DNA from: an uncultured Altererythrobacter sp.
Lineage (GTDB): Bacteria; Pseudomonadota; Alphaproteobacteria; Sphingomonadales; Sphingomonadaceae
Length of the DNA stretch: 33,482 nt
Direction: 5' to 3'
Assembly (NCBI GenBank): GCA_938009055.1
Contig: CALLIO010000281.1
Coordinates: forward strand, 1-33,482
Below are positions 7,131 through 15,413 of this stretch, one piece after another; the first letter of the stretch is position 1; each line of letters starts with the position of its first letter. Made by a program: the position numbers and the translations under genes. Below the pieces are notes generated by a model that was not told where the DNA came from, did no database searches, and was given only the letters and a program-made list of their open reading frames with translations.

Positions 7131-8008
7131 ACGCTTTGCTCCTCAAAACTATCGACAATGGCGCCTGCCGTGGTGATCCATGCCCTGCCGTCCCCCGCAA
7201 TATGTTCAAGCACGCGCTCAAACGCGCCGATCCGGTGCGGCTGCCCGATCAAATAGCTGTGCAGCGGAATGCACATGACTGTGCCTGAATTCGCGCCTTC
7301 ATCAGCCAGTCGGTCATATTGGCGGATCAACGTGTCGGCATATTCGCGCGGCGACATATTGTAGATGAAAAAGCCATAATGGTCATTCACCTCAAGCGAG
7401 TAGGGAATGGCTGTCAGGCTACCTTTGGCGACATTGATTTGGGTCGGTTGATCGTCGTGATAAAGGTCGCATGTGTAATCAAGCCCATACTCTGCCAGCA
7501 GATCAAGCGTGCGCGGCGTATGGGTCAGCGCCGGCGCCAGCCAGCCGCGAATGCGCTGACCAGTGGCGCGCTCGACCGTTGCTATCGAATCCTCGATAAT
7601 TGCACGCTCTTGCGCCTCGTCCATGCCGTAAGAATAGCGGGTGTTGTAAATGCCGTGGCTGAAGAACTCCCAGCCGCGATCCCGCGCATCTGCGACGACT
7701 TCGGGGATGTGATCGCATAGAGCAACCGATAGGCTGACCGAGCCAGGAAATCCGTGACGGCTCATCATCTCTGCCATGCGCCAATGCGATATGCGATTGG
7801 CATGATCACGGTGACTGTATCCAACCACATCGGGATGCGGCTTGGGCCAAGATTTGCGATTCGGATTAGCCGGAGGGTCTAGCTCGTAAAATTCCAGATT
7901 AGGCGCGACCCAAACAGCGCAAGTCTTACCTTCAGGCCAAACCAGTTTGCGCCGCCCGCGATAGGGTTGGTACTCGTACAGCCCCGGATCGCTCTTTTGC
8001 GCGCTCAT
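7127..8008 (-). CDS. PuuE-like NodB-fold hydrolase 2
   Basis: This 293-residue paralogue of the gene at 6210-7130 shares the core layout: RISHWR, EFFSHGIYNT at the motif-2 site, GWLAPALTHTPRTLDLL, CDLYHDDQPTQ and PLHSYLIGQPHRIGAFE. The first NodB Asp pair is absent (APNLEFYEL instead) and only the first His of motif 2 remains. The region VWPEGKTCAVWVAPNLE is a typical first strand of PuuE relatives. From memory, a cyclic imide hydrolase of similar length has been placed near this branch, which would fit ring opening of an imide; I could not check this. The gene overlaps both neighbours by 4 bases (8005-8008 and 7127-7130), implying translational coupling with the isochorismatase-type amidase. 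Confidence 0.78.
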   Translation of the reverse strand: MSAQKSDPGLYEYQPYRGRRKLVWPEGKTCAVWVAPNLEFYELDPPANPNRKSWPKPHPDVVGYSHRDHANRISHWRMAEMMSRHGFPGSVSLSVALCDHIPEVVADARDRGWEFFSHGIYNTRYSYGMDEAQERAIIEDSIATVERATGQRIRGWLAPALTHTPRTLDLLAEYGLDYTCDLYHDDQPTQINVAKGSLTAIPYSLEVNDHYGFFIYNMSPREYADTLIRQYDRLADEGANSGTVMCIPLHSYLIGQPHRIGAFERVLEHIAGDGRAWITTAGAIVDSFEEQSV

Positions 8009-8688
8009 CCATGAGCCTCCAGCCAGTCGATAACCGTGCTGACCGGTTCAACATCGGCATATTTGATCTGCAAATCGGTGAGATTGGCGAAATGATAACT
8101 CTCGTGCTTATCCGCGCATGTCTCGATCGGAACAATGGTGCGATAGCCATAGCTTAGTGCATCGACAGCAGTCGCCCGAACGCAGCCCGAAGTAGAGCCA
8201 CCGGTCACAATCACTGTATCCACCTTGTGCCAGGTCAGATAGCTTGCCAGCTGCGTTTCGAAAAAGGCGCTGGGCATCCGCTTGGTATAGCACAGATCAT
8301 CGCTGCCAATTTCGCAGCGCGGGTCAAATTCGTGGCGCGGCGATCCATAGCGAATGTTCTGGAGCGAATCTTCTGTATCGGTGCGCGTTCCCCAAACGCC
8401 TGCATCACTCGCATCATTCTTATAGGCCACGCGGCTCCAGATAACCGGCATTCCCTCCGCGCGGGCAAGGCTGGAGATCGTATTGATATATTCGATCTGA
8501 CGCGGATCGGTTTCATACGCAGTTTTGAACATGTCGGTGCGCGTATAAGCCTGCTGGACATCGACATTGACGATCGCAAGCTTTGAACCAAAGCCAAACT
8601 TCTTGCGAGCCGGATTGGCCATCAGCTCCTCGAAAATCTGGCGCGCTGTCCGGCCATCCTCGACCATCTTTGTGCCAATTTGTGCCAT
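8005..8688 (-). CDS. Isochorismatase-family cysteine hydrolase (amidase)
   Basis: This 227-residue cysteine hydrolase carries the family triad: Asp43 in NVDVQQAYT, Lys136 in YTKRMPS and Cys169 in GGSTSGCVRATA. The set Asp-Lys-Cys and the SGCVRATA nucleophile loop match N-carbamoylsarcosine amidase, maleamate amidohydrolase and ureidoacrylate hydrolase relatives rather than true isochorismatase. The expected reaction is amide or carbamoyl hydrolysis with ammonia release. GGAGG lies 6 bases before the ATG at 8688 and only 3 before the one at 8691, so I chose 8688. It leads the leftward unit with two PuuE-like hydrolases and diverges from the LeuCD block. An N-terminal extension of about 35 residues precedes the first strand. 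Confidence 0.85.
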   Translation of the reverse strand: MAQIGTKMVEDGRTARQIFEELMANPARKKFGFGSKLAIVNVDVQQAYTRTDMFKTAYETDPRQIEYINTISSLARAEGMPVIWSRVAYKNDASDAGVWGTRTDTEDSLQNIRYGSPRHEFDPRCEIGSDDLCYTKRMPSAFFETQLASYLTWHKVDTVIVTGGSTSGCVRATAVDALSYGYRTIVPIETCADKHESYHFANLTDLQIKYADVEPVSTVIDWLEAHG

Positions 8689-8758
8689 CATAAGCCTCCC
8701 GAGGTTACTCCAACGCTATGCGACGCTGCGCAGCCGCGAAGCAGGTGTATTGCCCTAT

Positions 8759-8783
8759 TTGTTCGCACAGCGATTATCTGTCC
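8759..8783 (+). promoter_or_regulatory. Shared cluster motif, copy C
   Basis: TTGTT followed by CGCACAGCGATTATCTGTCC, in the 139-base region between the divergent amidase unit and the LeuC-like gene. It is 70-95 bases from the amidase start and 45-69 bases from the LeuC-like ATG, so one site could control both directions. It agrees with copy A at 22 of 25 positions. TCGC-ACA-GCGA is an 11-base inverted repeat at its core. A further inverted element TCGCTGT lies at 8788-8794. Confidence 0.5.
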
Positions 8784-8827
8784 GGGTTCGCTGTATATTC
8801 ACGCCCTGTTTTTTGCGATTGGACCTT

Positions 8828-10201
8828 ATGGCCTCAACGCTGTTCGACAAAATATGGAATCGCCACGCGATCAAGCCGCTGACCGGTCGCAATGCGCTGG
8901 TCGCGATTGATCGGATATTCCTGCACGAACGGACCGGAGCAGTTGCCCTCAATTCATTAAGCGAGGCAGGCCGCAAGCCTATTGATCCGGCCCGTGTCTT
9001 TTGCGTGATGGATCATATCGTCGATACACGGCCAGGGCGCGGCGATGCGACGCTTATGCCAGATGGGCAGGCCTTTATTACGGAGACCCGCTCCGCTGCG
9101 ACAAAAGCGGGCATCAATTTGTTCGATGTTACCGACGCTGACCAAGGCATAACCCATGTTATCTCACCAGAACTGGGTATCGTCTTACCTGGCTCAACCC
9201 TGATCGCACCGGACAGTCATACATGCACACAGGGCGCGTTTGGCGCGCTGGCATGGGGTGTCGGCTCGTCCGAGGCTGAACATGCAATGGCAACGGGCGC
9301 ATTGCGAGTAAAACGGCCAGAAACAATGCGGGTCACGTTTGAAGGCACGCTTGGTGAAGGTGCCAGCGCGAAAGACATGATCCTTGCGCTTATTGCGCAA
9401 TATTCAGCTTCTGGCGGGCGCGGAAAAGTGATCGAGTTTAACGGCCCTGCGGTGCGCGCGCTCGACATGGAAGCCCGCATGACTTTGTGCAATATGGCAA
9501 CCGAATTTAGCGCGATGAGCGCCATCATTGCTCCTGACGAAAAGACTTTCGGTTATCTGCATGGACGGCGTTTCGCACCCAAAGGCGCGTTGTGGGACGC
9601 TGCGATCGAAAGCTGGCACGCGCTGCATTCCGATCCCGACGCCAGTTTCGATGAAGAGATCACAATCGACGCCGGTACCGTCGCGCCGATGATCAGCTGG
9701 GGCACGAGCGCGGATGCCGCGATTGCCATCAATGGCGCAGTGCCGCCAAGTGCCGATGCGCAAATGCTTGATTATATGGCTTTGGAAAGCGGCCAAAAGC
9801 TGGTCGGTCTACCTATTGATGCAGCCTTTATCGGCAGCTGCACCAATTCGCGCCTCAGCGATTTGCGTCGCGCTGCCAAAGTGCTCGACGGGCGTAAAGT
9901 TGCTCAAGGCACCAAAGCTGTCTGCGTGCCGGGTTCCTCTGCGGTCAAACGCGCGGCTGAAGCAGAAGGGCTGCACGAAATCTTTGCGCAGGCTGGCTTC
10001 GAATGGAGAGAGAGCGGCTGCTCCATGTGCTTTTTCGCAGGCGGCGAAAGCTTTGCCGAAGGGTCGCGCGTTGTCAGCTCGACCAATCGCAGTTTCCGCA
10101 ACCGGCAGGGCCACCGCGTCAAAACCCATATCGCCAGCCCCGAAACGGTCGCGGCCAGCGCGATCAAGGGCGCGATCGCCGATCATAGAGAGCTTGCATG
10201 A
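8828..10201 (+). CDS. Aconitase-family (de)hydratase large subunit, LeuC-like
   Basis: From the ATG at 8828 the protein has 457 residues, close to the large subunit of 3-isopropylmalate dehydratase. The 4Fe-4S ligands are Cys338 (GSCTNSR), Cys398 and Cys401 (SGCSMC). Other marks are MDHIVDT (61-67) and DSHTCTQGAFG, followed by WGVGSSEAEHAMAT. The enzyme adds or removes water on a branched di- or tricarboxylic acid. The close pairing with a catabolic HMG-CoA-lyase and CoA transferase, and the lack of leuA or leuB, argue against leucine synthesis. Relatives with such roles hydrate dimethylmaleate, citraconate or similar acids. An in-frame extension to 8567 runs over the divergent promoter and amidase gene and is unlikely. 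The ribosome-binding site is weak. Confidence 0.85.
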   Translation: MASTLFDKIWNRHAIKPLTGRNALVAIDRIFLHERTGAVALNSLSEAGRKPIDPARVFCVMDHIVDTRPGRGDATLMPDGQAFITETRSAATKAGINLFDVTDADQGITHVISPELGIVLPGSTLIAPDSHTCTQGAFGALAWGVGSSEAEHAMATGALRVKRPETMRVTFEGTLGEGASAKDMILALIAQYSASGGRGKVIEFNGPAVRALDMEARMTLCNMATEFSAMSAIIAPDEKTFGYLHGRRFAPKGALWDAAIESWHALHSDPDASFDEEITIDAGTVAPMISWGTSADAAIAINGAVPPSADAQMLDYMALESGQKLVGLPIDAAFIGSCTNSRLSDLRRAAKVLDGRKVAQGTKAVCVPGSSAVKRAAEAEGLHEIFAQAGFEWRESGCSMCFFAGGESFAEGSRVVSSTNRSFRNRQGHRVKTHIASPETVAASAIKGAIADHRELA

Positions 10202-10806
10202 TGGGCCGCCCGATCACCTCCCTCACATCGCGTGCGGCGCCGCTGCTGTATGCCAATATCGACACCGATCAGATCATCCCATCGCGCGAGATGCGCAGCA
10301 CAGGCAAAACCGGTCTGGCCAAAGGGATGTTTGCTGGATGGCGCTATCTTGCGGGAAGCGACTACGCGCCTGACCCCGCTTTCGTGCTCAATGATCCGCA
10401 ATTCGCCGGTGCTGAAATTCTTCTGGCGAGAGAGAATTTCGGCTGCGGTTCAAGCCGCGAACATGCCGTTTGGGCGCTGGCCGAATTTGGCATTCGCGCA
10501 ATTATCGCGCCCAGCTTCGCGCCGATTTTTGAAAACAATTGCTCGCGCGGGGGCGTGCTGTGCGTGCGATTGCCTGCCGAAGTCATCAATCAAATCGCCG
10601 CTAGCGATGCAAATGTCTCTATCGACCTACCCGATCAAAGCGTTTCCTTACCCGATGGATCACGCTGGACCTTCACAATCGACGAGGAAGCCAAAGCGAT
10701 GCTGATCGGCGGTTTGGATTCAATTGAACTCACTATGCAAAGCGCGGATGACATTCGCCGTTGGCACGATACGGACAAGAACGAGCGCCCCTGGATTTAC
10801 CTATGA
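10198..10806 (+). CDS. Aconitase-family (de)hydratase small subunit, LeuD-like
   Basis: This 202-residue swivel-domain subunit pairs with the LeuC-like protein. It contains NIDTDQIIP (20-28), the GWRYL element and the substrate-binding loop FGCGSSREHA (81-90), then APSFAPIFENNC. These are the usual LeuD marks; the TDQIIPSREM variant and the tail DDIRRWHDTDKNERPWIYL differ in detail from biosynthetic LeuD proteins. The start ATG overlaps the LeuC-like stop (ATGA at 10198-10201); a second ATG follows at 10201. The substrate is set by the loop and cannot be inferred. Translational coupling on both sides supports a 1:1 heterodimer made along with the lyase. Confidence 0.85.
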   Translation: MMGRPITSLTSRAAPLLYANIDTDQIIPSREMRSTGKTGLAKGMFAGWRYLAGSDYAPDPAFVLNDPQFAGAEILLARENFGCGSSREHAVWALAEFGIRAIIAPSFAPIFENNCSRGGVLCVRLPAEVINQIAASDANVSIDLPDQSVSLPDGSRWTFTIDEEAKAMLIGGLDSIELTMQSADDIRRWHDTDKNERPWIYL

Positions 10807-11750
10807 GCAATGCAATCACAATCAGCGAAGTTGGTCCGCGCGATGGCCTTCAAAGCATCGACCAGATCATGCCGCTTGCCGCCAAGAAGGCTTGGATCGC
10901 AGCAGAAGCCGCCGCTGGTGTGAGCGAGATTGAGGTCGGCAGCTTCGTTCCGCCCAGCCTCCTGCCACAAATGGCTGATACCGCCGAAGTCGTGGCCTTT
11001 GCGAAAACGATCCCTGATTTGGATGTCGCCGTGCTCGTCCCCAATTTCAAAGGGGCCGAGCGAGCCATTGCGGCAGGCGCCGACAAGATATCGATCCCCT
11101 TCTCCATGTCAGAGACACACAGCCTCAACAATCTGCGCAAGACCCATGAGCAAATGATCGAGGAGATCAAAGCGGTCGCCGATCTGGTTGCACGCCAACC
11201 CGAAGCCTCGCGCCCCTATTTCGAAGTTGGACTGTCCACCGCCTTTGGCTGCACGATGGAAGGCCCGATTGCGACCGAACAAATTGTGCGGCTCGCCGAA
11301 CAATCCATCGCTGCCGGCGCGCAGGAATTGTGCCTTTCCGATACCACCGGATATGCCAATCCTGCCCAAGTGCGCGATCTGGTCAAACGAGTGAAAAGCG
11401 CGGTTGGCGATGACAAGCTCAACAGCTTGCATTTGCACAATACGCGCGGGTTGGGCCTCGCCAATGTTGTCGCGGGGCTAGAGGTTGGCATCACCACTTT
11501 TGATGCCTCGCTCTGCGGTTTGGGCGGCTGCCCATTTGCGCCGGGTGCATCGGGCAATATCGTGACAGAAGATCTCGTCTTCATGCTCAGCGCGATGGGC
11601 GTGGAGACCGGCATTGATCTGGATGCCCTACTTCAGACCCGCACCATTCTGGCAGAGGCTCTGCCTGGCGAGCCGCTCTACGGTTTCACTGCCGATGCCG
11701 GTGTGCCGCTCGGCTTTGAAAGCACACAAAATCTGAAGGCACACGGATGA
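10803..11750 (+). CDS. Hydroxymethylglutaryl-CoA lyase-like protein
   Basis: This 315-residue TIM-barrel protein has the complete HMG-CoA lyase signature: GPRDGLQ with Arg13-Asp14 at the strand 1 metal site, the LHLHNTRG pair His210 and His212, and the catalytic loop GLGGCPFAPGASGN with Cys243. It should cleave a 3-hydroxyacyl-CoA with a tertiary hydroxyl into an acyl-CoA and a keto acid. HMG-CoA itself is possible, but the neighbours (hydratase before, CoA transferase after) suggest a branched diacyl-CoA made within this pathway. The ATG at 10803 overlaps the LeuD-like stop by 4 bases; an in-frame upstream ATG at 10761 would lie inside that gene. The stop overlaps the next start by 4 bases. 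Confidence 0.87.
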   Translation: MSNAITISEVGPRDGLQSIDQIMPLAAKKAWIAAEAAAGVSEIEVGSFVPPSLLPQMADTAEVVAFAKTIPDLDVAVLVPNFKGAERAIAAGADKISIPFSMSETHSLNNLRKTHEQMIEEIKAVADLVARQPEASRPYFEVGLSTAFGCTMEGPIATEQIVRLAEQSIAAGAQELCLSDTTGYANPAQVRDLVKRVKSAVGDDKLNSLHLHNTRGLGLANVVAGLEVGITTFDASLCGLGGCPFAPGASGNIVTEDLVFMLSAMGVETGIDLDALLQTRTILAEALPGEPLYGFTADAGVPLGFESTQNLKAHG

Positions 11751-12940
11751 CGCAGCCGAAAACTCCCAGCCCGCTCGCAGGGCTCAAGGTTATAGAGTTT
11801 ACCCATATGGTCATGGGGCCGACCGTGGGCGCAGTCTTGGCCTCGCTTGGGGCTGAGGTTACTCGGGTCGAGCCGATTGGTGGCGACAGGACCCGCCGGT
11901 TGCGGGGGTCGGGCGCAGGATATTTCCCGATGTACAACCGGCATAAATCCAGCATTTGCCTCGATCTGAAGCAAGACGCAGGCAAGAACATTGCACGCAA
12001 GCTGATTGGCGAGGCAGACATTCTGGTCGAGAATTATCGCCCCGGCGCGATGGATCGGCTTGGTCTTGGCTATGAGGATTCGTCCGCAACCAATGAGCGC
12101 TTGATCTATTGCTCGCAGAAAGGGTTTCTGCCCGGCCCTTATGAAAACCGCACCGCGCTCGATGAAGTCGCCCAGATGATGGGCGGCCTAGCCTATATGA
12201 CAGGCCCGCCGGGTCAGCCTTTGCGCGCAGGGGCAAGCGTGATCGATGTGGCTGGCGGCATGTTCGGCGTGATCGGTATTCTTGCAGCCATTGAAGAGCG
12301 CCACCGGACCGGCAAAGGGCAAAAGGTTCAATCATCGCTGTTCGAGACCACCGCCTATCTTGTGGGTCAGCATATGGCGCAATTGGCTGTTACCGGCGAG
12401 CCCGCCCAACCCATGCCAGTGCGCGTGTCGGCCTGGGCGATCTACGATGTGTTTGAGACAAAGGACGAGCCGCTCTTCTTGGGTGTTGTCAGCGATCCGC
12501 TTTGGGCCAAGTTTTGCGAAGCGTTTGGACTAGACGAGCTTTGGGCCAATGAAGCCTTGCGCGAAAACAATGCGCGGGTCGCCGCGCGCGAGCAAATCAT
12601 GCCGCAAGTGCGCGCTTTGATGGGCAGCATGACGCGCGCTGAAATTATCGCTAAGGTCGAAGGCACGGGCATCCCCTTTGCTCCGATTGGCAAGCCTGAA
12701 GATCTGTTCGAAGACGAGCATCTGACCGCATCTGGCGCGTTGGAAAGCGTGACGCTGAGCGATGGCAGCACAACGTCCCTGCCCACCCTTCCGATTGAGA
12801 TGGGCGGACAATTGCTGGCTCGCGACGCGCAATTGGCAGAAATTGGCCGCGATGCGCAGGCAATTCTCGCTGATCTGGGCTATTCCGCTGAAGCCATCGC
12901 AGAACTCGGCGCCAATGGCGTCACGCAAATCGCACAGTAA
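11747..12940 (+). CDS. Family III CoA transferase (CaiB/BaiF type)
   Basis: The 397-residue length fits the CaiB/BaiF/formyl-CoA transferase family. The N-terminal KVIEFTHMVMGPTVG, VENYRPGAMDRLGLGYE, and the catalytic Asp167 in GASVIDVAGG are visible, followed by the GKGQKVQSSLFE helix. It transfers CoA between acids, usually from succinyl-CoA or a pathway acyl-CoA to a carboxylic acid. In this operon it likely activates the hydroxy-diacid made by the LeuCD-like hydratase so that the HMGL-like enzyme can cleave it. It starts within the stop of the lyase gene (ATGA). A 26-base gap with GGGTGAGA leads to the next gene. Confidence 0.87.
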   Translation: MTQPKTPSPLAGLKVIEFTHMVMGPTVGAVLASLGAEVTRVEPIGGDRTRRLRGSGAGYFPMYNRHKSSICLDLKQDAGKNIARKLIGEADILVENYRPGAMDRLGLGYEDSSATNERLIYCSQKGFLPGPYENRTALDEVAQMMGGLAYMTGPPGQPLRAGASVIDVAGGMFGVIGILAAIEERHRTGKGQKVQSSLFETTAYLVGQHMAQLAVTGEPAQPMPVRVSAWAIYDVFETKDEPLFLGVVSDPLWAKFCEAFGLDELWANEALRENNARVAAREQIMPQVRALMGSMTRAEIIAKVEGTGIPFAPIGKPEDLFEDEHLTASGALESVTLSDGSTTSLPTLPIEMGGQLLARDAQLAEIGRDAQAILADLGYSAEAIAELGANGVTQIAQ

Positions 12941-12966
12941 AACCAAGAGCATGGGTGAGACACTAA

Positions 12967-13896
12967 ATGTTCGAATATGATTATGTTCCGATAACTGAGC
13001 GCGGCCCACTGCAATGGCCGGGCAATGCGCGCGTCGCCTTGGTCATTACGATCAATATGGAAACGTGGGACCTGACCAAGGACACCGACCAGCCCTATTA
13101 TGCTGGCGGCCCGGCTTTGCTTCCCAATATGCTAGCCGGGCGCATTCCCGACTATCCCAATTACAGTTGGCGCGAATATGGCCAGCGCGTGGGGGTCTGG
13201 CGGATCATCGACATGCTCGATCAACTGGATGCCAAGGCCAGCTGCACGACCAATGCCGTCACCTTTGAACGGCGCAGCGCGATGACGCAGGCCTGCCTTG
13301 ATCGCGGCTGGGAACTCATCGCCCACAATTACGAGCAAGGCGAATTGCTCACCGATTTTCACGATGATCCAGAGGCCGAGCGCGACATCATCCGCCGCTC
13401 GATTGCCATTTATGAAGAGCATGTCGGCAAGCGGCCCAAGGGCTGGCTTTCTTCCAGCCTGCGCGGCACCCTCAACACGCCGAGCATTTTGGCCGAGGAA
13501 GGCTTCAGTTTTTACTGCGACATTATGAATGACGACCAGCCTTACATGATCCGCACCGATGCCGGACCGCTGGTCGCCGTTCCCTATTCCAACGTCATCA
13601 ACGACTTCACCATCGTGACGCGCAACATGCGCACGTGTGACGAATATCGCGACCTGCTGATTGAGGAATTGTCCGTGCTTCATCAAGAAGGCGCGGCACA
13701 CCCGCGTATCATGAATGTTGGGCTCCATCCGCATGTTTCAGGCCGCGCGCATATGATCCGCGCCCTGCGCGAATTCATCCAGTTTGCCCAAGGTCTCGAT
13801 GGCGTTTGGTGGCCAACCCGCGAAGAATTGGCCGATCATTATTCCGCCAATCACGAAAGCCATATTCCTGGCCAATTGGCAGCAAAGGGAGAATAA
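12967..13896 (+). CDS. PuuE-like NodB-fold hydrolase 3
   Basis: This 309-residue paralogue lies in the rightward operon, separate from the two at 6210-8008. It has the EYGQRVGVWR segment, ELIAHNYEQGE at motif 2, GWLSSSLRGTLNTPSILAE, CDIMNDDQPYM, and a C-terminal LHPHVSGRAHMIRALREF. The first NodB Asp pair is missing (ITINMETWD in its place), as in PuuE. The LHPHVSG element gives it two histidines near the C terminus where paralogue 1 has LHLTPYISG and paralogue 2 has LHSYLIG, so its active site differs. It probably acts on a different intermediate of the same pathway. GAGA precedes the ATG. Its position between CoA transferase and aldehyde dehydrogenase is supported by close spacing. Confidence 0.8.
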   Translation: MFEYDYVPITERGPLQWPGNARVALVITINMETWDLTKDTDQPYYAGGPALLPNMLAGRIPDYPNYSWREYGQRVGVWRIIDMLDQLDAKASCTTNAVTFERRSAMTQACLDRGWELIAHNYEQGELLTDFHDDPEAERDIIRRSIAIYEEHVGKRPKGWLSSSLRGTLNTPSILAEEGFSFYCDIMNDDQPYMIRTDAGPLVAVPYSNVINDFTIVTRNMRTCDEYRDLLIEELSVLHQEGAAHPRIMNVGLHPHVSGRAHMIRALREFIQFAQGLDGVWWPTREELADHYSANHESHIPGQLAAKGE

Positions 13897-13898
13897 GC

Positions 13899-15413
13899 AT
13901 GAGCGATATTTCCATTGGCAGTTTCTCACCAAGCGCGGCCGCTCAAGCCTTTCTCGATAAGGGCAAGCACAAGCTTTTCATCGGCGGCGAATGGGTGGAT
14001 GCAAGCGGGGGCGGACATTTTCCAACCCATGATCCGGCCAGTGGTGATGTCATTGGCCAGATCGCAAAGGGTGGAGCAGGCGATGTCGAAAAAGCTGTTA
14101 CCGCCGCGCGCGAGGCTTTCGAAACCGGACCGTGGAGCGCGATGACGCCGATGGAGCGCAGCGCTATACTTCAGCGCATCGCCGATCTGATGGAAGCCAA
14201 TATTGACGAATTGGCAGAACTGGAAACGCTCGATCAGGGCAAGGCGCTGTATGTAGGGCGCTGGGCCGAAATCCCCGGCGCAATCGCGCAGTTTCGCTAC
14301 TTTGCAGGGCTGGCTCCCGCGATTGAGGGATCCTCCATTCCAACCTCAATCAATTACCAGCCAGAGGGTAAAGAAATCTTCGCCTACACACGCAAGGAAG
14401 CTGTGGGCGTCGTGGGCGCAATCGTGCCGTGGAACAGCCCATTGGTGCTCACAGCGATGAAGCTAGCGCCCGCGCTGGCGGCGGGTTGCACATTGGTCTT
14501 GAAACCAGCTGAAGACACTTCGCTCACCGCGCTTCGGCTGGTGGAATTGATGGCAGAGGCGGGTCTTCCTGCTGGGGTCATCAACCTCATTACCGGACTC
14601 GGCGCCGAGGCAGGCTCGCACCTTGCCTCCCATCCCGACGTGAACAAAATCGCCTTTACCGGATCGACAGCCACTGGCCGCGCGATTGTCGATGCGTCCA
14701 AGGGCAATCTTAAGCGCGTCACCTTGGAATTGGGCGGAAAATCGCCGGTCATCATTATGCCGGATGCTGACCTAGATGCTGCAATCCCGGGCGCAGCCAA
14801 TGCGATCTTCTTCAATGGCGGTCAGGTCTGCATCGCGGGCTCGCGGCTCTATGCGCATTCGAGCGTATATGACCAAGTCGTTGAGGGAATTGTCGCAGCG
14901 GCAAAGTCAATCAAACTCGGCCACGGCCTTGATCCGGAAACCCACATGGGCCCGCTGGTTTCCGCACAACATGCGGCGAAGGTCGCAAGCTATATTGAAA
15001 GCGCAAAAGCAGAAGGCGGAACCGTGCATTGCGGCGGTAATGTCACCGGTCCCAATGCCAGCTTCGTCGAGCCGACCGTCATCACCGGATTGGCACCCGA
15101 TGCGAAGGCGCTTTGCGAAGAAATCTTTGGCCCTGTGCTGGTCATCCAGAGCTTTGATAATACCGATGAAGTCGTCGCAGCAGCGAACAACAGTGAATAT
15201 GGCCTTGCAGCTGGCATCTGGTCCGAAGGGCTCTCCAACGCAACGCGGCTTGCTAGCAGGCTGAATGCCGGAACAGTATGGATCAACAGCCATGCGATGT
15301 ATGATGCCTCGCTCCCCATCGGCGGTACCAAGCAATCGGGTTATGGACGCGATAGTGGTCAAGCAGCGCTTGAAAACTATCTGGAGCTTAAGACCGTCTG
15401 CGCTGTTGTATGA
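13899..15413 (+). CDS. NAD(P)-dependent aldehyde dehydrogenase
   Basis: The 504-residue protein has every element of the ALDH superfamily: VPWNSPL with Asn179, KPAEDTSLTAL, FTGSTATGRAI, LELGGKSP with Glu277, and the catalytic Cys311 in GGQVCIAGSR, then EEIFGPVL near the C terminus. The closest general type is betaine/phenylacetaldehyde/vanillin-like dehydrogenases; the exact substrate is not readable. It would oxidise an aldehyde from the pathway to an acid. The ATG at 13899 is 2 bases after the previous stop with AGGGAGA in front. An in-frame upstream start at 13806 would lie inside the hydrolase gene. The stop overlaps the VOC start by 4 bases. Confidence 0.9.
   Translation: MSDISIGSFSPSAAAQAFLDKGKHKLFIGGEWVDASGGGHFPTHDPASGDVIGQIAKGGAGDVEKAVTAAREAFETGPWSAMTPMERSAILQRIADLMEANIDELAELETLDQGKALYVGRWAEIPGAIAQFRYFAGLAPAIEGSSIPTSINYQPEGKEIFAYTRKEAVGVVGAIVPWNSPLVLTAMKLAPALAAGCTLVLKPAEDTSLTALRLVELMAEAGLPAGVINLITGLGAEAGSHLASHPDVNKIAFTGSTATGRAIVDASKGNLKRVTLELGGKSPVIIMPDADLDAAIPGAANAIFFNGGQVCIAGSRLYAHSSVYDQVVEGIVAAAKSIKLGHGLDPETHMGPLVSAQHAAKVASYIESAKAEGGTVHCGGNVTGPNASFVEPTVITGLAPDAKALCEEIFGPVLVIQSFDNTDEVVAAANNSEYGLAAGIWSEGLSNATRLASRLNAGTVWINSHAMYDASLPIGGTKQSGYGRDSGQAALENYLELKTVCAVV

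Noticed and set aside
6210..8008. Polysaccharide deacetylases acting on cell wall or capsule
   Set aside because: The NodB metal motif is missing, no signal peptides are present, and neighbours are an amidase and catabolic genes.
8828..10806. LeuC and LeuD read as leucine biosynthesis
   Set aside because: No leuA or leuB nearby; the pair overlaps HMGL and CaiB genes and shares a catabolic control motif, so a degradative hydratase is more likely.
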